Positions 25,191-34,124 of a stretch of 64,000 nt of DNA are shown piece by piece. The stretch spans positions 1 to 64,000 of the forward strand of contig NZ_KB907460.1 in NCBI RefSeq assembly GCF_000382045.1. Direction: 5' to 3'. How positions within the stretch are numbered: the first letter of the stretch is position 1; every line of letters begins with the position of its first letter. The notes beneath the pieces were generated by a model. It searched no databases. It was given only the letters and a program-made list of their open reading frames with translations, and had not been told where the DNA came from. Origin of the DNA: Variovorax atrisoli 110B. Its GTDB lineage: Bacteria; Pseudomonadota; Gammaproteobacteria; Burkholderiales; Burkholderiaceae_C. The translations under genes were made by a program, and so were the position numbers.

Positions 25191-26609
25191 TCAGGGTTGC
25201 GCGAAGGTGACGCTCTGGGCGATGAGCACGCCGTCGACCACGCGGTCTCCGACGACTGTCACGCGCTTGCCGTTGCCCAGGTCCGTGGCGGTGCCGTTGA
25301 CGAACATGGTAGCGGAGCCGCCGGCATTCACGCGCTGGCCGCGCACGATGAAGTCGGAAGCCGACTGGTAATTGCCTATGGCGCCGACCACCGTGAAGGA
25401 AGCCGGCCCGCCAGTGCCCGGCACGTAGCGCACGCGCAGCTTCTTCGCCACCAGTACCTGGCCAGAGAGGAAACCGTCGACCTCGACCTTGACGCCGTTG
25501 CCGATGGAGCCGGCCTGGCCGCCGGGTATCTGTGCATTGCGCGCGTCGACTCTGTTGCCGAGCACGTGGAAGTCGCCGAGCGATGCGAAGTCGGTCACGA
25601 CGCCCGCGAGCTGCAGTGCGATGCCGTCGGCGGTGGGAATGGCGTACCAGCCCTGAACCCTGGTGGCGGTGAAGCGGCCAGCCACCGGCGCCGCGGTGCC
25701 GCGCACGCGGACGATGGCGCCGTCGGCCAGGCTGGCGGCGTCGACGCCGGGGCCGAAGGTCGCGCCGCCGAAGTCGACCGTGAGCAGGCCGAGGGTGAAT
25801 TGCCGGCCGACGCGGTCGAGGTTCTGAACGGTGCCGGTCACCAGCGGTTCGGTGGAGGCAGGCGTGACCTGCACCCGCGTGGCGCGCAGCGTGCCCGGTG
25901 CGGCGGGCAGGCCCCAGACCTGGATCACCGCGCCGTCGCGCAGGTCGGCGGGGCCGTTGGCGTCGCCCCAGACGGTGGCGGTGTCGGTGGTCACGCGGCT
26001 GCCCATCACGGTGAAGCTGCCGCTCGGCAGGTCGATGGCGGAGACGGCGCCGCGCAGCTCGGCGGCCGAGACCACCTGCGCGGCAATGCCGCTGGTGAAG
26101 TTGGCATCGACCTTGCCGGCCACGCGCGCACTCATGCCGATCTGCAGCTCGGTCGTGTCTTCGAGGCTGAAGGTGGCGCTGTCGGTGTTGTAGCGCAGCC
26201 CGTTGAGGATGATGCTGCCCAGGCCGTCCGCCGCGCCGATGCCGGCCGCGTCCGCAGTCACGCCGGTGCCGCCGGAACCCACGCCGGAGCCGTCGCCGTT
26301 CGTGTTGCCGGCGGTGGTGGTGCCGTCGCTGCCGCCGGTTCCTGCACCGGTGCCGTTTCCGGTGCTTCCTGAGCCGTCGGCCCCGCCGGTGCCGCCGCCG
26401 CTGTTGTCGGCGCCGCCGCTCGCCCCCGTGTCGGTGGAGGTGCCGGAGATGCCGGCCACGCCGGCGCCCGATGTGCCGCCGCCACCGCCACCGCCACCGC
26501 AGGAAAGAAGCATGGCGATGCCGCCGGCGAGCAGGAGGCTGCGCAGCAGCCCGCGCAGAGGTGCGCGCGTGGGCCGGAGGGAGTGCACCGTGGTGAGGAT
26601 CGTGTTCAT
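25191..26609 (-). CDS. DUF5666 domain lipoprotein with glycine-rich linker
   Basis: The 472-residue precursor has a lipoprotein signal (LLLAGGIAMLLSCGGG, lipid Cys near residue 37). A low-complexity Gly/Thr/Ser linker runs to about residue 125. Several DUF5666-type beta modules follow with recurring patterns such as GSVTV-like VMGSRVTTDTATV, VQVWGLPAA and VRGQRVNAGG. It is probably attached to the outer membrane. Function unknown. Its first codon overlaps the end of the DUF6502 gene by four bases, a pairing likely to matter. Confidence 0.8.
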   Translation of the reverse strand: MNTILTTVHSLRPTRAPLRGLLRSLLLAGGIAMLLSCGGGGGGGGTSGAGVAGISGTSTDTGASGGADNSGGGTGGADGSGSTGNGTGAGTGGSDGTTTAGNTNGDGSGVGSGGTGVTADAAGIGAADGLGSIILNGLRYNTDSATFSLEDTTELQIGMSARVAGKVDANFTSGIAAQVVSAAELRGAVSAIDLPSGSFTVMGSRVTTDTATVWGDANGPADLRDGAVIQVWGLPAAPGTLRATRVQVTPASTEPLVTGTVQNLDRVGRQFTLGLLTVDFGGATFGPGVDAASLADGAIVRVRGTAAPVAGRFTATRVQGWYAIPTADGIALQLAGVVTDFASLGDFHVLGNRVDARNAQIPGGQAGSIGNGVKVEVDGFLSGQVLVAKKLRVRYVPGTGGPASFTVVGAIGNYQSASDFIVRGQRVNAGGSATMFVNGTATDLGNGKRVTVVGDRVVDGVLIAQSVTFAQP

Positions 26610-27430
26610 CGTGAGGGCGGCCCGCTCTTCTTCGGCGCGGCTTCGTCGTCTTCGTAGTAGGTATAGATGCCGACGCGGATGCGGGCCTTGCTGTCGGCGG
26701 GGGCGCGCTCGACGGCCTCGGTCATCTCGCGGGCCAGTTCGTGGTGCAGGCCGGTCCAGCGCTCGCGTGCGAGGCGCTGGATTTTTTCGCAGTCTTCCAG
26801 CGTGAGGCCGCGCGCGTACACCGAGCGCTCCAGCATGCGGGGCGTTTCGCCCAGCGTGTTGGAGACGGCGGCCAGCAGGTGGTCGCGGCCGTTGTCGCCC
26901 AGGAATGCGAGCATCGACTGCAGGTCTTCGACCGGCACGAAACCGTCGGCCATGAGCTCGGCGGTGCCGTTGTCCTCGGCCACCATGTTCAGGCGCACCA
27001 GTTCATCCAGGATGGTGCGATGGTGGATGTTGCCGCGGCTGGCCAGCCGGGCCACGCGCTCGAAGGACGGGGCCTCGTCCTCGGTGGAGACGGGGATGCG
27101 GCGAAGGTCCTCGTTCTCGACCGTCATCTGCAGCCAGAGCGTGAAGGTCTTGGCGGCGGCCGACAGCTCGGTGTGCGGCAGCGGGTCGGCGGTGGCGCGG
27201 ACCTTGGCGGTGACCGCCTTGCGGTTCAGGCCTGTGGTGACCGAGATCTGGCTGAGGTTGGGCCGCTTCACGCCCTGCTGGCGCCAGGAGCGCTGGGCCT
27301 CCTCGATGAGCAGGTCGCGCAGGAGTTCTTCCAGGTGCGGGTGCTTGACGCCCATGGCGAGCGCCAGCCGGACCACCGGACGGAGGATGCGAGCGCAGGC
27401 GGCGAGGGCCCAATCCAGCCGTTGTTCCAT
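26606..27430 (-). CDS. DUF6502 family protein
   Basis: The 274-residue protein starts MEQRLDWALAACARILRPVVRLALAMGVKHPHLEELLRDLLIEEA. A helix-turn-helix-like stretch follows at about 55-75 (LSQISVTTGLNRKAVTAKV), then a winged region (FERVARLASRGNIHHRTILDELVRLNMV). This suggests DNA binding. Such genes are found upstream of DUF5666 lipoprotein genes. A regulatory role over the following gene is inference. Confidence 0.75.
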   Translation of the reverse strand: MEQRLDWALAACARILRPVVRLALAMGVKHPHLEELLRDLLIEEAQRSWRQQGVKRPNLSQISVTTGLNRKAVTAKVRATADPLPHTELSAAAKTFTLWLQMTVENEDLRRIPVSTEDEAPSFERVARLASRGNIHHRTILDELVRLNMVAEDNGTAELMADGFVPVEDLQSMLAFLGDNGRDHLLAAVSNTLGETPRMLERSVYARGLTLEDCEKIQRLARERWTGLHHELAREMTEAVERAPADSKARIRVGIYTYYEDDEAAPKKSGPPSR

Positions 27431-27586
27431 GGGTGCGGTCGTTGCTCCTGGTTCTTTGCGTCCGAGACAAGAAGGGAGAAGGGGCCCGGGCTTCCAGCCG
27501 TGCCGGAGCGGATTCCAGCCCCCTTCGCAGCGGGGTATTGTCGTTCGTCCGCGAAGGCCGCCCCGGCCGTGTGCCCGCGGGGAAGG

Positions 27587-28120
27587 CTAGGTGGCGGTGC
27601 AGGTGCCGTCGTTCGACCTCGTGACATTGGTGCGCCCGGTGGCGCTGATGCTCACGGCGCGCGACTGGTTGGCGCTCGGGGTGCTGCGGCAGATGGTGAT
27701 CCGGCTCTGGCTGGCGCCCACGCCGGTGGCCTGGAACACGATGGCGCTCGCGCCGCCCGCCTCGCGCAGCAGGTAGCCCGAGGCCGCCGCGCTTTCCACG
27801 CGCAGCACCTGCGTGCCGCTCAGCACGATCCAGCCGGCTTCCCACTGGCCGTTGGTGCTGCAGCTGGTGCCGTCGGCCGAGGCGCAGAGGGTGACCGGCG
27901 CGTTGCGCTTGATGGCCTCGCTGCGCGCGAGCTGGCTGCCGGCCACCAGCGAGGTGGCGTAGCTGCTCAGTCGCATGGAAAGCCGGATGCCGTCGAACGA
28001 GGGCACGGCGATGGCGATGAGCACCACGAGCACGGCCACCGTGACCATCAGCTCCACCAGGGTGAAGCCTGGGGCGCGGGCAGTGCTGGGCGGGTGGCGC
28101 ATGTTGCCGGTGCTGCGCAT
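27587..28120 (-). CDS. fimT: Type IV minor pilin, FimT/GspH-like
   Basis: The 177-residue prepilin has the class III leader and N-terminal helix GFTLVELMVTVAVLVVLIAIAVPSF near residue 18, with Gly before the PilD cut site and Glu at mature position 5. The C-terminal half is a GspH/FimT domain with Cys residues likely to form disulfides. It would be part of the pilus-initiating minor pilin complex. It starts two bases after pilY1 ends and is the last gene of the operon; in Pseudomonas fimT is usually near the front. Confidence 0.85.
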   Translation of the reverse strand: MRSTGNMRHPPSTARAPGFTLVELMVTVAVLVVLIAIAVPSFDGIRLSMRLSSYATSLVAGSQLARSEAIKRNAPVTLCASADGTSCSTNGQWEAGWIVLSGTQVLRVESAAASGYLLREAGGASAIVFQATGVGASQSRITICRSTPSANQSRAVSISATGRTNVTRSNDGTCTAT

Positions 28121-28122
28121 GC

Positions 28123-31100
28123 TCACTTCTGGATGAACCAGTAGACCCGGCCCTTGGGCTGCTTGAACGCGGCCTTGGGTGCGGTGCCCTTGGGGCTCAG
28201 GAACGAGTCGGGGTTGGCGCCGATCACCACGTCGCGCATGCTGCCGTCGTCGAGCTGGACGCGGCCCACCACCGGCGAGGGCGCGAGGCCGCCGCCCACC
28301 ACGTTCTGGAAGCGGCCGCCGGGGCCCTGGGGTGCTGCGTTGACGTACGACACGTTGTAGACGCGCGCGGTGCCGAGGTCCGCGCGGCACATCTGCGCAT
28401 TCGGGTTGCTGGGCGTGTGGGTGTTGAAGGTGGTGACGCCGTAGGCGGTGACCGAGCTGGTCACCACCTGTTCGCCGGCGGCGAGGGCAAGGTACCAGCC
28501 CTTCTTCGTCGCGAGGTCGGACGAGGTCGGCGTGGAGGTGTCGGTGATGGGCTGCAGCGAGGCCTGGCACAGCAGGCCGTTGCCGGTGCCGCAGTTGCTG
28601 GTCTCGCTGCTCAGCCAGGTGCTGTCGGTAGGCTTGTCGACCAGCATGTAGAAGCGGTTGGCCACGCCCAGCGCGACGTTGTAGTAGCGCAGCGGCTTCT
28701 CGCGGTCGCCCGAGCCCAGCAGGATCACGAAGGCACCGTTGTCCTCCACCACGTCGGGCGCGAACATGAACTTGCGGTTGGGCGTGCAGGTGGTCACCGT
28801 GTCGCAGCCCAGCGAGGCGACCTGCGTCATGGTCCAGGCCGAGGGTGCCCCGCTGCCGAGGGCGATGCGATAGACGTTGCCGCCCAGGTCCGCTGCGTAG
28901 GCGATGCGCGCGATGCCGAGCGAATCGGTGACCACGGTGACTTCGCCCACCACCGGCCGAGCGGTGGGGAACATCTGCAGCCGCGCGCCGGTGTCGGCGT
29001 CGAGCACGTAGATGCCGCTGCCCTTCGCTGCCGTGCCGCAGGCCTGGGCTGCGCTGTTGGTGTCGACGTCTTCGCACTTGTCGTAGCCGCCGCCGAAGAT
29101 CAGCAGCGGGCTGTTGCCGCCGCCGTAGCCGTTGGCGCGCATGACCTTGGGGGCAGACCAGGTCTGGCCGAAGCCCTCGAAGCCGCTGTCGCAGCCGACG
29201 TCGTCGCCCTGGTTGGGGCAGCCCTTGCGCCATTTCAGCGTGGGCGAGGCGGCGGAGGAGACGTCGAAGGCGTAGATCAGCCGGCCGCCGCGGCGCATGC
29301 TCGCGTAGAGCCAGGCGGTGCTGCCCTGGCGATAGGCCGAGACCGGCCCGTCCATGCCGTAGGGCTTGGGCGCCACCGCGCCCGAGGTGACAGGCAGCAG
29401 GGGGAAGCTGATGCGCGTGCTGTTGTCGTACAGCCGCTTGATGCTGCCGTAGAACTCCGGCGGCATGAACGACCAGAGCTCGTCGCCCGCCGCGGCCGAG
29501 CCGATGGCCGCGGTGCGGTTGCCGTTGACTGCGCGCAGCACGCCGTCGTTGCCGCCGTAGAACACCACCACCTGGGGCGCGGCGTCGGTGCCGTAGTTGA
29601 TGGCCACCGGCCGCGAGTGCACCACGTCGCCGTGCACCGAAGGGCGCATCGAGGTGGAGGTGACGGGGTTGCCCTGCGCGTCGGGCCGCTCGTCGCCCTT
29701 GTCGTCGAGACCGCGCGCCCAGTTGATGATCAAAGTGCGGTCGGTGTCGGCGGTGACGCCCAGCGCAGCCTTGGTGATGGCGGCGTTGCCGTCGGCGAAA
29801 GCGGTGAGCGCCGTGCAGCTGCCCGGCGTGCAGGTCTTCATGTTCCGGTTGGCGACGGCCATGCGCCGCAGCATGTAGCCCTGCGCACCTTTCTCCACCA
29901 CGTTGCCGTCGGGGCTGTCGGCGGCTTCCTTGCCGATGCAGTCTCCCGAGGGCCGGAAGCTCCAGTACAGGTCGGTGTCGCTCGGCGCGGGCGTCCAGAA
30001 GCTGCGGGCGCAGGGAGCGACGAAGCCGGTCTGGTTGTTCACCGCGTTGGCGCCCACCGAGTCCTGCAGGATCAGCTGGTTGCTGCTGTCGAGCCCTAGC
30101 TTGTATTGCTTGAGGTTGCCGTTCCAGCGCGCAAAGGCATCCTGATCGGGGCGGAACATGCCCACGAACACCTGGTTCAGGTAGGTGCCCTGGGTGTTCA
30201 CGCTCACCGGCAGGCTCACAGAGGAGAACACGCTGTTGACCGACTGGATCTTGCTGAAGATGTCGTCCAGCGCCGCGCCGAGCGCGCTGCCCAGGTCGGG
30301 CTTGGAGGAGATGTCGTAGTACTCGCCCTTGCTCTGCGTGGCCATGCTCTTGAGCAGCGAGGTCCAGCCCGGGCCCTGGCCGCCGGTCGCCTTGGCGGCC
30401 TCGATGGTGTAGACCTTCACGCCCATGCTCGTCTGCAGGAAGCGCGACCACTCGTCGGCTGTGTTGTCCTGCGAGCCGCTGGGGCTCAGGGCGATCTGCG
30501 TCGCGTCGCCGCCCGCAGCGCGCAGGGCGGCGTTGGAGGTCTGGCTGTCGCTGGTGTTGTCCTGCGCCGCGCCGTTGCTGATGTAGATGACGAAGGTGCC
30601 GGTGCAGTTCTCGGTGCTGGGGCCGACGTAGGTGGTGGCGGAGAAGCTGCCGAGCGCGTTGCGCGGCAGCGCGTAGATGGCCTTGGAGGCCACCGTGCCG
30701 CTCGTGTTGCCGCTGTAGTCGGCCTTGACCTTGCCGTTGCCGGCGATGGGCGCGCCATTGGCCAGGTATCGGTAGACCTCTGCCATGGTCTTGCCGGCCT
30801 TGCCGCCGTTGGACTTGTCCGCCAGTTTGTCCAGGCTGCGGATGAGCGCGCCGTACTTGACCTTGGTGCCGTCGTCCATCGTGCGCACCGCGGCGCGCAC
30901 GTAGCCGCCGTCGGAGTTGGAGTTGCCCTGGCCGGTCTCGGTGAACATCATCAGGCCGACCTTGAACCTGTTGGACTTCAGGCTTTCGAACGCCGACGCC
31001 AGCGCGGTCATCTCGGCGGTGAAGGGCTGGTTCCAGTTGGCCGTGTTGTCCAGCACGAAGAGCACGTTCGGCGTCTGCGCAGCGCTTGGGTTGTAGCCCA

Positions 31101-31203
31101 CGAAGAGGTCGATGTCCTCGGCGTGGGCCGGGCCCGCCGGCATTGCCGTCAACGCAGCGAGCGCGGCGGCTGTCCACAGCGAAGCGAGAAGTTTCCGGGT
31201 CAT
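28123..31203 (-). CDS. pilY1: PilY1-family type IV pilus adhesin and biogenesis factor
   Basis: The 1026-residue secreted protein has a signal peptide ending near AHAED. A von Willebrand A-like domain follows at about 40-270 (NVLFVLDNTANW, then FKVGLMMFTETG). The C-terminal half is the PilY1 beta-propeller, with VSAYRQGSTAWLYASMRRGGRLIYAFDVS and a calcium-loop-like DADTG. The MIDAS motif reads D-N-T-A-N instead of D-x-S-x-S, so metal binding may be weakened. It sits at or near the pilus tip and controls extension, surface sensing and adhesion. It is encoded between pilX and fimT. Confidence 0.9.
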   Translation of the reverse strand: MTRKLLASLWTAAALAALTAMPAGPAHAEDIDLFVGYNPSAAQTPNVLFVLDNTANWNQPFTAEMTALASAFESLKSNRFKVGLMMFTETGQGNSNSDGGYVRAAVRTMDDGTKVKYGALIRSLDKLADKSNGGKAGKTMAEVYRYLANGAPIAGNGKVKADYSGNTSGTVASKAIYALPRNALGSFSATTYVGPSTENCTGTFVIYISNGAAQDNTSDSQTSNAALRAAGGDATQIALSPSGSQDNTADEWSRFLQTSMGVKVYTIEAAKATGGQGPGWTSLLKSMATQSKGEYYDISSKPDLGSALGAALDDIFSKIQSVNSVFSSVSLPVSVNTQGTYLNQVFVGMFRPDQDAFARWNGNLKQYKLGLDSSNQLILQDSVGANAVNNQTGFVAPCARSFWTPAPSDTDLYWSFRPSGDCIGKEAADSPDGNVVEKGAQGYMLRRMAVANRNMKTCTPGSCTALTAFADGNAAITKAALGVTADTDRTLIINWARGLDDKGDERPDAQGNPVTSTSMRPSVHGDVVHSRPVAINYGTDAAPQVVVFYGGNDGVLRAVNGNRTAAIGSAAAGDELWSFMPPEFYGSIKRLYDNSTRISFPLLPVTSGAVAPKPYGMDGPVSAYRQGSTAWLYASMRRGGRLIYAFDVSSAASPTLKWRKGCPNQGDDVGCDSGFEGFGQTWSAPKVMRANGYGGGNSPLLIFGGGYDKCEDVDTNSAAQACGTAAKGSGIYVLDADTGARLQMFPTARPVVGEVTVVTDSLGIARIAYAADLGGNVYRIALGSGAPSAWTMTQVASLGCDTVTTCTPNRKFMFAPDVVEDNGAFVILLGSGDREKPLRYYNVALGVANRFYMLVDKPTDSTWLSSETSNCGTGNGLLCQASLQPITDTSTPTSSDLATKKGWYLALAAGEQVVTSSVTAYGVTTFNTHTPSNPNAQMCRADLGTARVYNVSYVNAAPQGPGGRFQNVVGGGLAPSPVVGRVQLDDGSMRDVVIGANPDSFLSPKGTAPKAAFKQPKGRVYWFIQK

Positions 31204-31246
31204 GGTGCGGGCCTGTTCGTCGTCGGGTTGTCGTGGGAGGGCATGC

Positions 31247-31819
31247 CTAGGAAGCGCAGAACGCTTCGAACTGCGCCTTGTTGAGCAGGGCACGCACGCC
31301 CTGGCGCACGGAGGTGGTGGCGCCGCTGGTGTTGCGGGCATCGGTGACCGTGGTGCTGATGTCCCACACGGAGTTGTATTGGTCGGGCAGCGTCGAGAGG
31401 CCCGAGCCGCTGCTCGACGCGCCGCCCGTGACGCCGCCCGGGCCGGTGCTGCCGCCGCTGCCGGTGTCCAGCGCCTTGGTGGCGCGCACGCACACCGGCG
31501 GCGCGACGTTCACGACATAGTCGGTGACGCCGTCGTTGTCGATGTCGACCATGCTCACCGTCTGCTGCGGCGGCGCCAGCGTCGGGCTGCCGTCGCTGCC
31601 GGGCACGAGCAGGCTGGTGGCGGCTTCCTCGATCGCGCGGTTGGCGGCAGCCACCGCCTCGTTGCGCGTCTGCAGGTTGCCCACCGCCTTGAGGTTTGCG
31701 TTGCTCAGGTTGAAGGCGGCCGTCACCACCAGGGTGATCAGCAGCAGCATGATCATCCCGATGAGCAGGGCGGCGCCGCGCTGGCCGGCACCGCGGGCGA
31801 GTGGGGCGCGTGTGTTCAT
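31247..31819 (-). CDS. pilX: Type IV minor pilin PilX
   Basis: The 190-residue protein starts with a short basic leader, then GQRGAALLIGMIMLLLITLVVTAAF, the PilX-type helix with Gly before the cut. Mature position 5 is Ile instead of the Glu found in most pilins, as is common for PilX and its type II secretion analogue GspK. The start overlaps pilW by four bases. A Gly/Ser-rich segment at about 120-140 interrupts the globular part. It would join the pilus-initiating complex with PilV, PilW and FimT. Confidence 0.85.
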   Translation of the reverse strand: MNTRAPLARGAGQRGAALLIGMIMLLLITLVVTAAFNLSNANLKAVGNLQTRNEAVAAANRAIEEAATSLLVPGSDGSPTLAPPQQTVSMVDIDNDGVTDYVVNVAPPVCVRATKALDTGSGGSTGPGGVTGGASSSGSGLSTLPDQYNSVWDISTTVTDARNTSGATTSVRQGVRALLNKAQFEAFCAS

Positions 31820-32952
31820 GGCGTCTCCCTTCGGCCGGTGACGTTGCTCAGGCGCACGGAGGTGGAGAACGCGTGCCGCTTGTAGTGGTCGTTGAACGGC
31901 CCCAGCGTGGCGCCGCCGAGCTGGTAGGTGCGTGTGTCTGTGTGGCCCGGCGATGCCTCGGAACTGCGTGCCAGAACGAAGAGCTTGACGGCCACCACGT
32001 TGACGAGCTGGTCGGCGGTACAGGCGGGGCTCGTGGTGCAGTGCACGAAGTTGTCGTCGGGGCTGCCGTCGCCGCGGTTGGCCGGCGTGGACTTGTTCGC
32101 CGGGTCGGCCCAGGCGATGGCCGTGGTGTAGTCGACGGCGGCGCCGGTCTTGCTCAACGTGTCGAGGCCGAGTTCGACGCGGAAGCCCTCGACGCCTTCG
32201 ATCAGCGGCGTGGGCGGCTGCTGCGCCAGCGTGCCGCCCACGAAGTCGAAGCGCGAGCGCGCCAGCGTGGGAACGCCGTCGCCCACGGTGTCGGCGTAGT
32301 CGCGCACGTAGTAGATGTCGGCCACCAGCTTGCGCTTGGGCGAGGGCGTGGTGCAGTCCTTGCGGAGCATGTTGCCGAAGCCGGCGGTCGACAGGTCGAA
32401 GGACGACGGCTTCTGCGTGCCGCACAGCGACGACTGGAAGTACATGGCGCCGCTCGTGTCGGCGTCGCAGTTTGGCGTGCCGGGCAGGCAGGTCTCGGCA
32501 TGGCGCACCACGATGATGTCGGTGCCGGCCTTCTTGTTCTTCAGCAGGTCTGTGCAGCTCGCGGGCACGCTGTCGTAGGTCTGCACCGGGATGTCCAGCA
32601 GCTGGCGCTTGTAGTCGTCGGTCCAGTTCGCGGCGGAGTAGGGCAGGCACGGGTCGGGCAGCGCGCCGGTGGGCACGTGCGTGGGAGCGCCCGTGACGGT
32701 AAGGTCGTCGAACTCGGGCATGTAGTTCTCCCAGAAGCCGGCGTGGGAGATCTCGTTCTCGAGCACGAACGTGCTGAGGCGCCCGGTCTCGATCTGGCGG
32801 TTGACCCGCTCCAGCTCGCGCTGGGAGTTGCTCACGTTGAGAAAGAGCGCGAGCAGCGCGGCCACCACGATGAGCGTGATGGTGATGGCCACCATCAGCT
32901 CGATCAGCGTCAGGCCGCGCTGGCCGTGCCGCGGAGCGCGTGGGCGGTTCAT
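31816..32952 (-). CDS. pilW: Type IV minor pilin PilW
   Basis: The 378-residue prepilin has the signature GLTLIELMVAITITLIVVAALLALF with the conserved Glu5. A large globular domain with several Cys pairs (PDPCLPY, ASCTDLL, ETCLPGTPNCD) follows. The length is normal for PilW. It overlaps pilV by four bases and pilX by four bases, so translation is coupled. Confidence 0.88.
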   Translation of the reverse strand: MNRPRAPRHGQRGLTLIELMVAITITLIVVAALLALFLNVSNSQRELERVNRQIETGRLSTFVLENEISHAGFWENYMPEFDDLTVTGAPTHVPTGALPDPCLPYSAANWTDDYKRQLLDIPVQTYDSVPASCTDLLKNKKAGTDIIVVRHAETCLPGTPNCDADTSGAMYFQSSLCGTQKPSSFDLSTAGFGNMLRKDCTTPSPKRKLVADIYYVRDYADTVGDGVPTLARSRFDFVGGTLAQQPPTPLIEGVEGFRVELGLDTLSKTGAAVDYTTAIAWADPANKSTPANRGDGSPDDNFVHCTTSPACTADQLVNVVAVKLFVLARSSEASPGHTDTRTYQLGGATLGPFNDHYKRHAFSTSVRLSNVTGRRETP

Positions 32953-33506
32953 GAGAGCGACCCGATGCGCACCAGCGTGGTCACGGTGCGGCGGCATTTG
33001 TCGCCCGTGCAGGTGGTGCCGCTGTCGTACTGGCCCTTGCCGCAGGCCACGCCGGAAGGCGGCGCCGAGATCGGCCCCAACCCCTGCCATGCGACGGTGA
33101 CCAGGTACTCGTTGTTGCCCATGTCCTCCACGCAGCCGCGCCCGCCGATCACGGTGCCGAGCTTGCTGCCGCCGGAGATCTCGGCCGCGCCCTGCAGTGC
33201 GTTGCACCATTCCTTGGCGTCCACCTGCTGCCGCGTCGCAGTGGCGGTGGGACAGGCGGCGTCGGCGCCCAGCGGTGCGCTGGTGACGTAGCTGGCCGCC
33301 GTGCGGCGGTTGGTCGCGATGCGGCTGGCCATGTCGTTCAGCAGGATCAGCGCCTGCGAGCGCTGGTACGACTCCATCTCGGAGGCCTGCATGCGCGCCT
33401 GAAGCCCCACGAGTCCGAACAGGCCGATGGCCAGCACGAGCAGCGTGACCAGCACTTCCAGGAGCGTGGCGCCGCGCTGGCGCCGGACGGGGCTGCTCTT
33501 CACCAT
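32949..33506 (-). CDS. pilV: Type IV minor pilin PilV
   Basis: The 185-residue prepilin has RGATLLEVLVTLLVLAIGLFGLVGLQ, with a PilD cut after Gly and Glu at +5. The GxxGLQ..A..SE..SYQRSQALIL.NDMA.RI pattern that follows is diagnostic of PilV. Its start lies seven bases inside pilE. It is part of the minor pilin priming complex. Confidence 0.9.
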   Translation of the reverse strand: MVKSSPVRRQRGATLLEVLVTLLVLAIGLFGLVGLQARMQASEMESYQRSQALILLNDMASRIATNRRTAASYVTSAPLGADAACPTATATRQQVDAKEWCNALQGAAEISGGSKLGTVIGGRGCVEDMGNNEYLVTVAWQGLGPISAPPSGVACGKGQYDSGTTCTGDKCRRTVTTLVRIGSLS

Positions 33507-33907
33507 TTGCCTGCCGGCGTCTTCACGCCTTCGCTGGTGAGGCCGAGGTTGCCGTCGCCCGACTGCGAGCCGGTCGGCGTGAAGGTGAGCGTGTAGCCCG
33601 GGACGCCGGAGGTCGAGAGGGTGACGTCGTAGCTGTAGTTCGCCGAGACCTCCGGCGGCAGGCTGTAGCCGCTGGCGGTGAGCGCCGCCTTGTCGGCATA
33701 GCCGCGGTTGGCAATGAGGAACTGCTGCTGCCGGTTGGCGATGTCCATCATCTGCGCCTGGGCCGCCGAGCGCTTGGAACGGATGACGTACTGCTGGTAG
33801 CTCGGCAGCGCGATGGCCGCCAGGATGGCCACGATCGCCACCGTGACCATGACCTCGATCAATGTGAAGCCGCTGCTGCGTCTGCGTGCCTGCGGATGCT
33901 GGTTCAT
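33500..33907 (-). CDS. pilE: Type IV pilin-like protein PilE
   Basis: The 135-residue prepilin has GFTLIEVMVTVAIVAILAAIALPSYQQYV followed by RSKRSAAQAQMMDIANRQQQF, the pattern of PilE-type minor pilins. It is the first gene of the minor pilin operon. The ATG at 33907 is preferred; an in-frame GTG 24 bases upstream is an alternative. An AT-rich promoter-like stretch lies just upstream. Confidence 0.88.
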   Translation of the reverse strand: MNQHPQARRRSSGFTLIEVMVTVAIVAILAAIALPSYQQYVIRSKRSAAQAQMMDIANRQQQFLIANRGYADKAALTASGYSLPPEVSANYSYDVTLSTSGVPGYTLTFTPTGSQSGDGNLGLTSEGVKTPAGKW

Positions 33908-33924
33908 CGTGGCTCGAAAGGAAT

Positions 33925-33962
33925 GTTTCACATTGTTAATTATGTGAATTTATCACATTTAA
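33925..33962 (-). promoter_or_regulatory. AT-rich promoter region of the pil operon
   Basis: This is among the most AT-rich short stretches of the window and includes the imperfect dyad GTGAAACATT / AATTATGTGAA-type repeats. It lies directly upstream of pilE and is the natural place for the operon promoter. A definite sigma-54 or sigma-70 box could not be assigned by eye. Confidence 0.4.
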
Positions 33963-34124
33963 GCAAGATGCAAGGGTCAAGAGGCTCCGCTGTGCGGTGT
34001 CTGCCACGGCCGAATCCAGGGTTTTCCATTACGCAAAGCCACGCGCCCGCCCCGCGCGGTCCGACGGATGCGCCGGCGTCCCCGCCCGGCAAAACTCCCG
34101 GGTTCAATCCAAGGAGACATCCGC

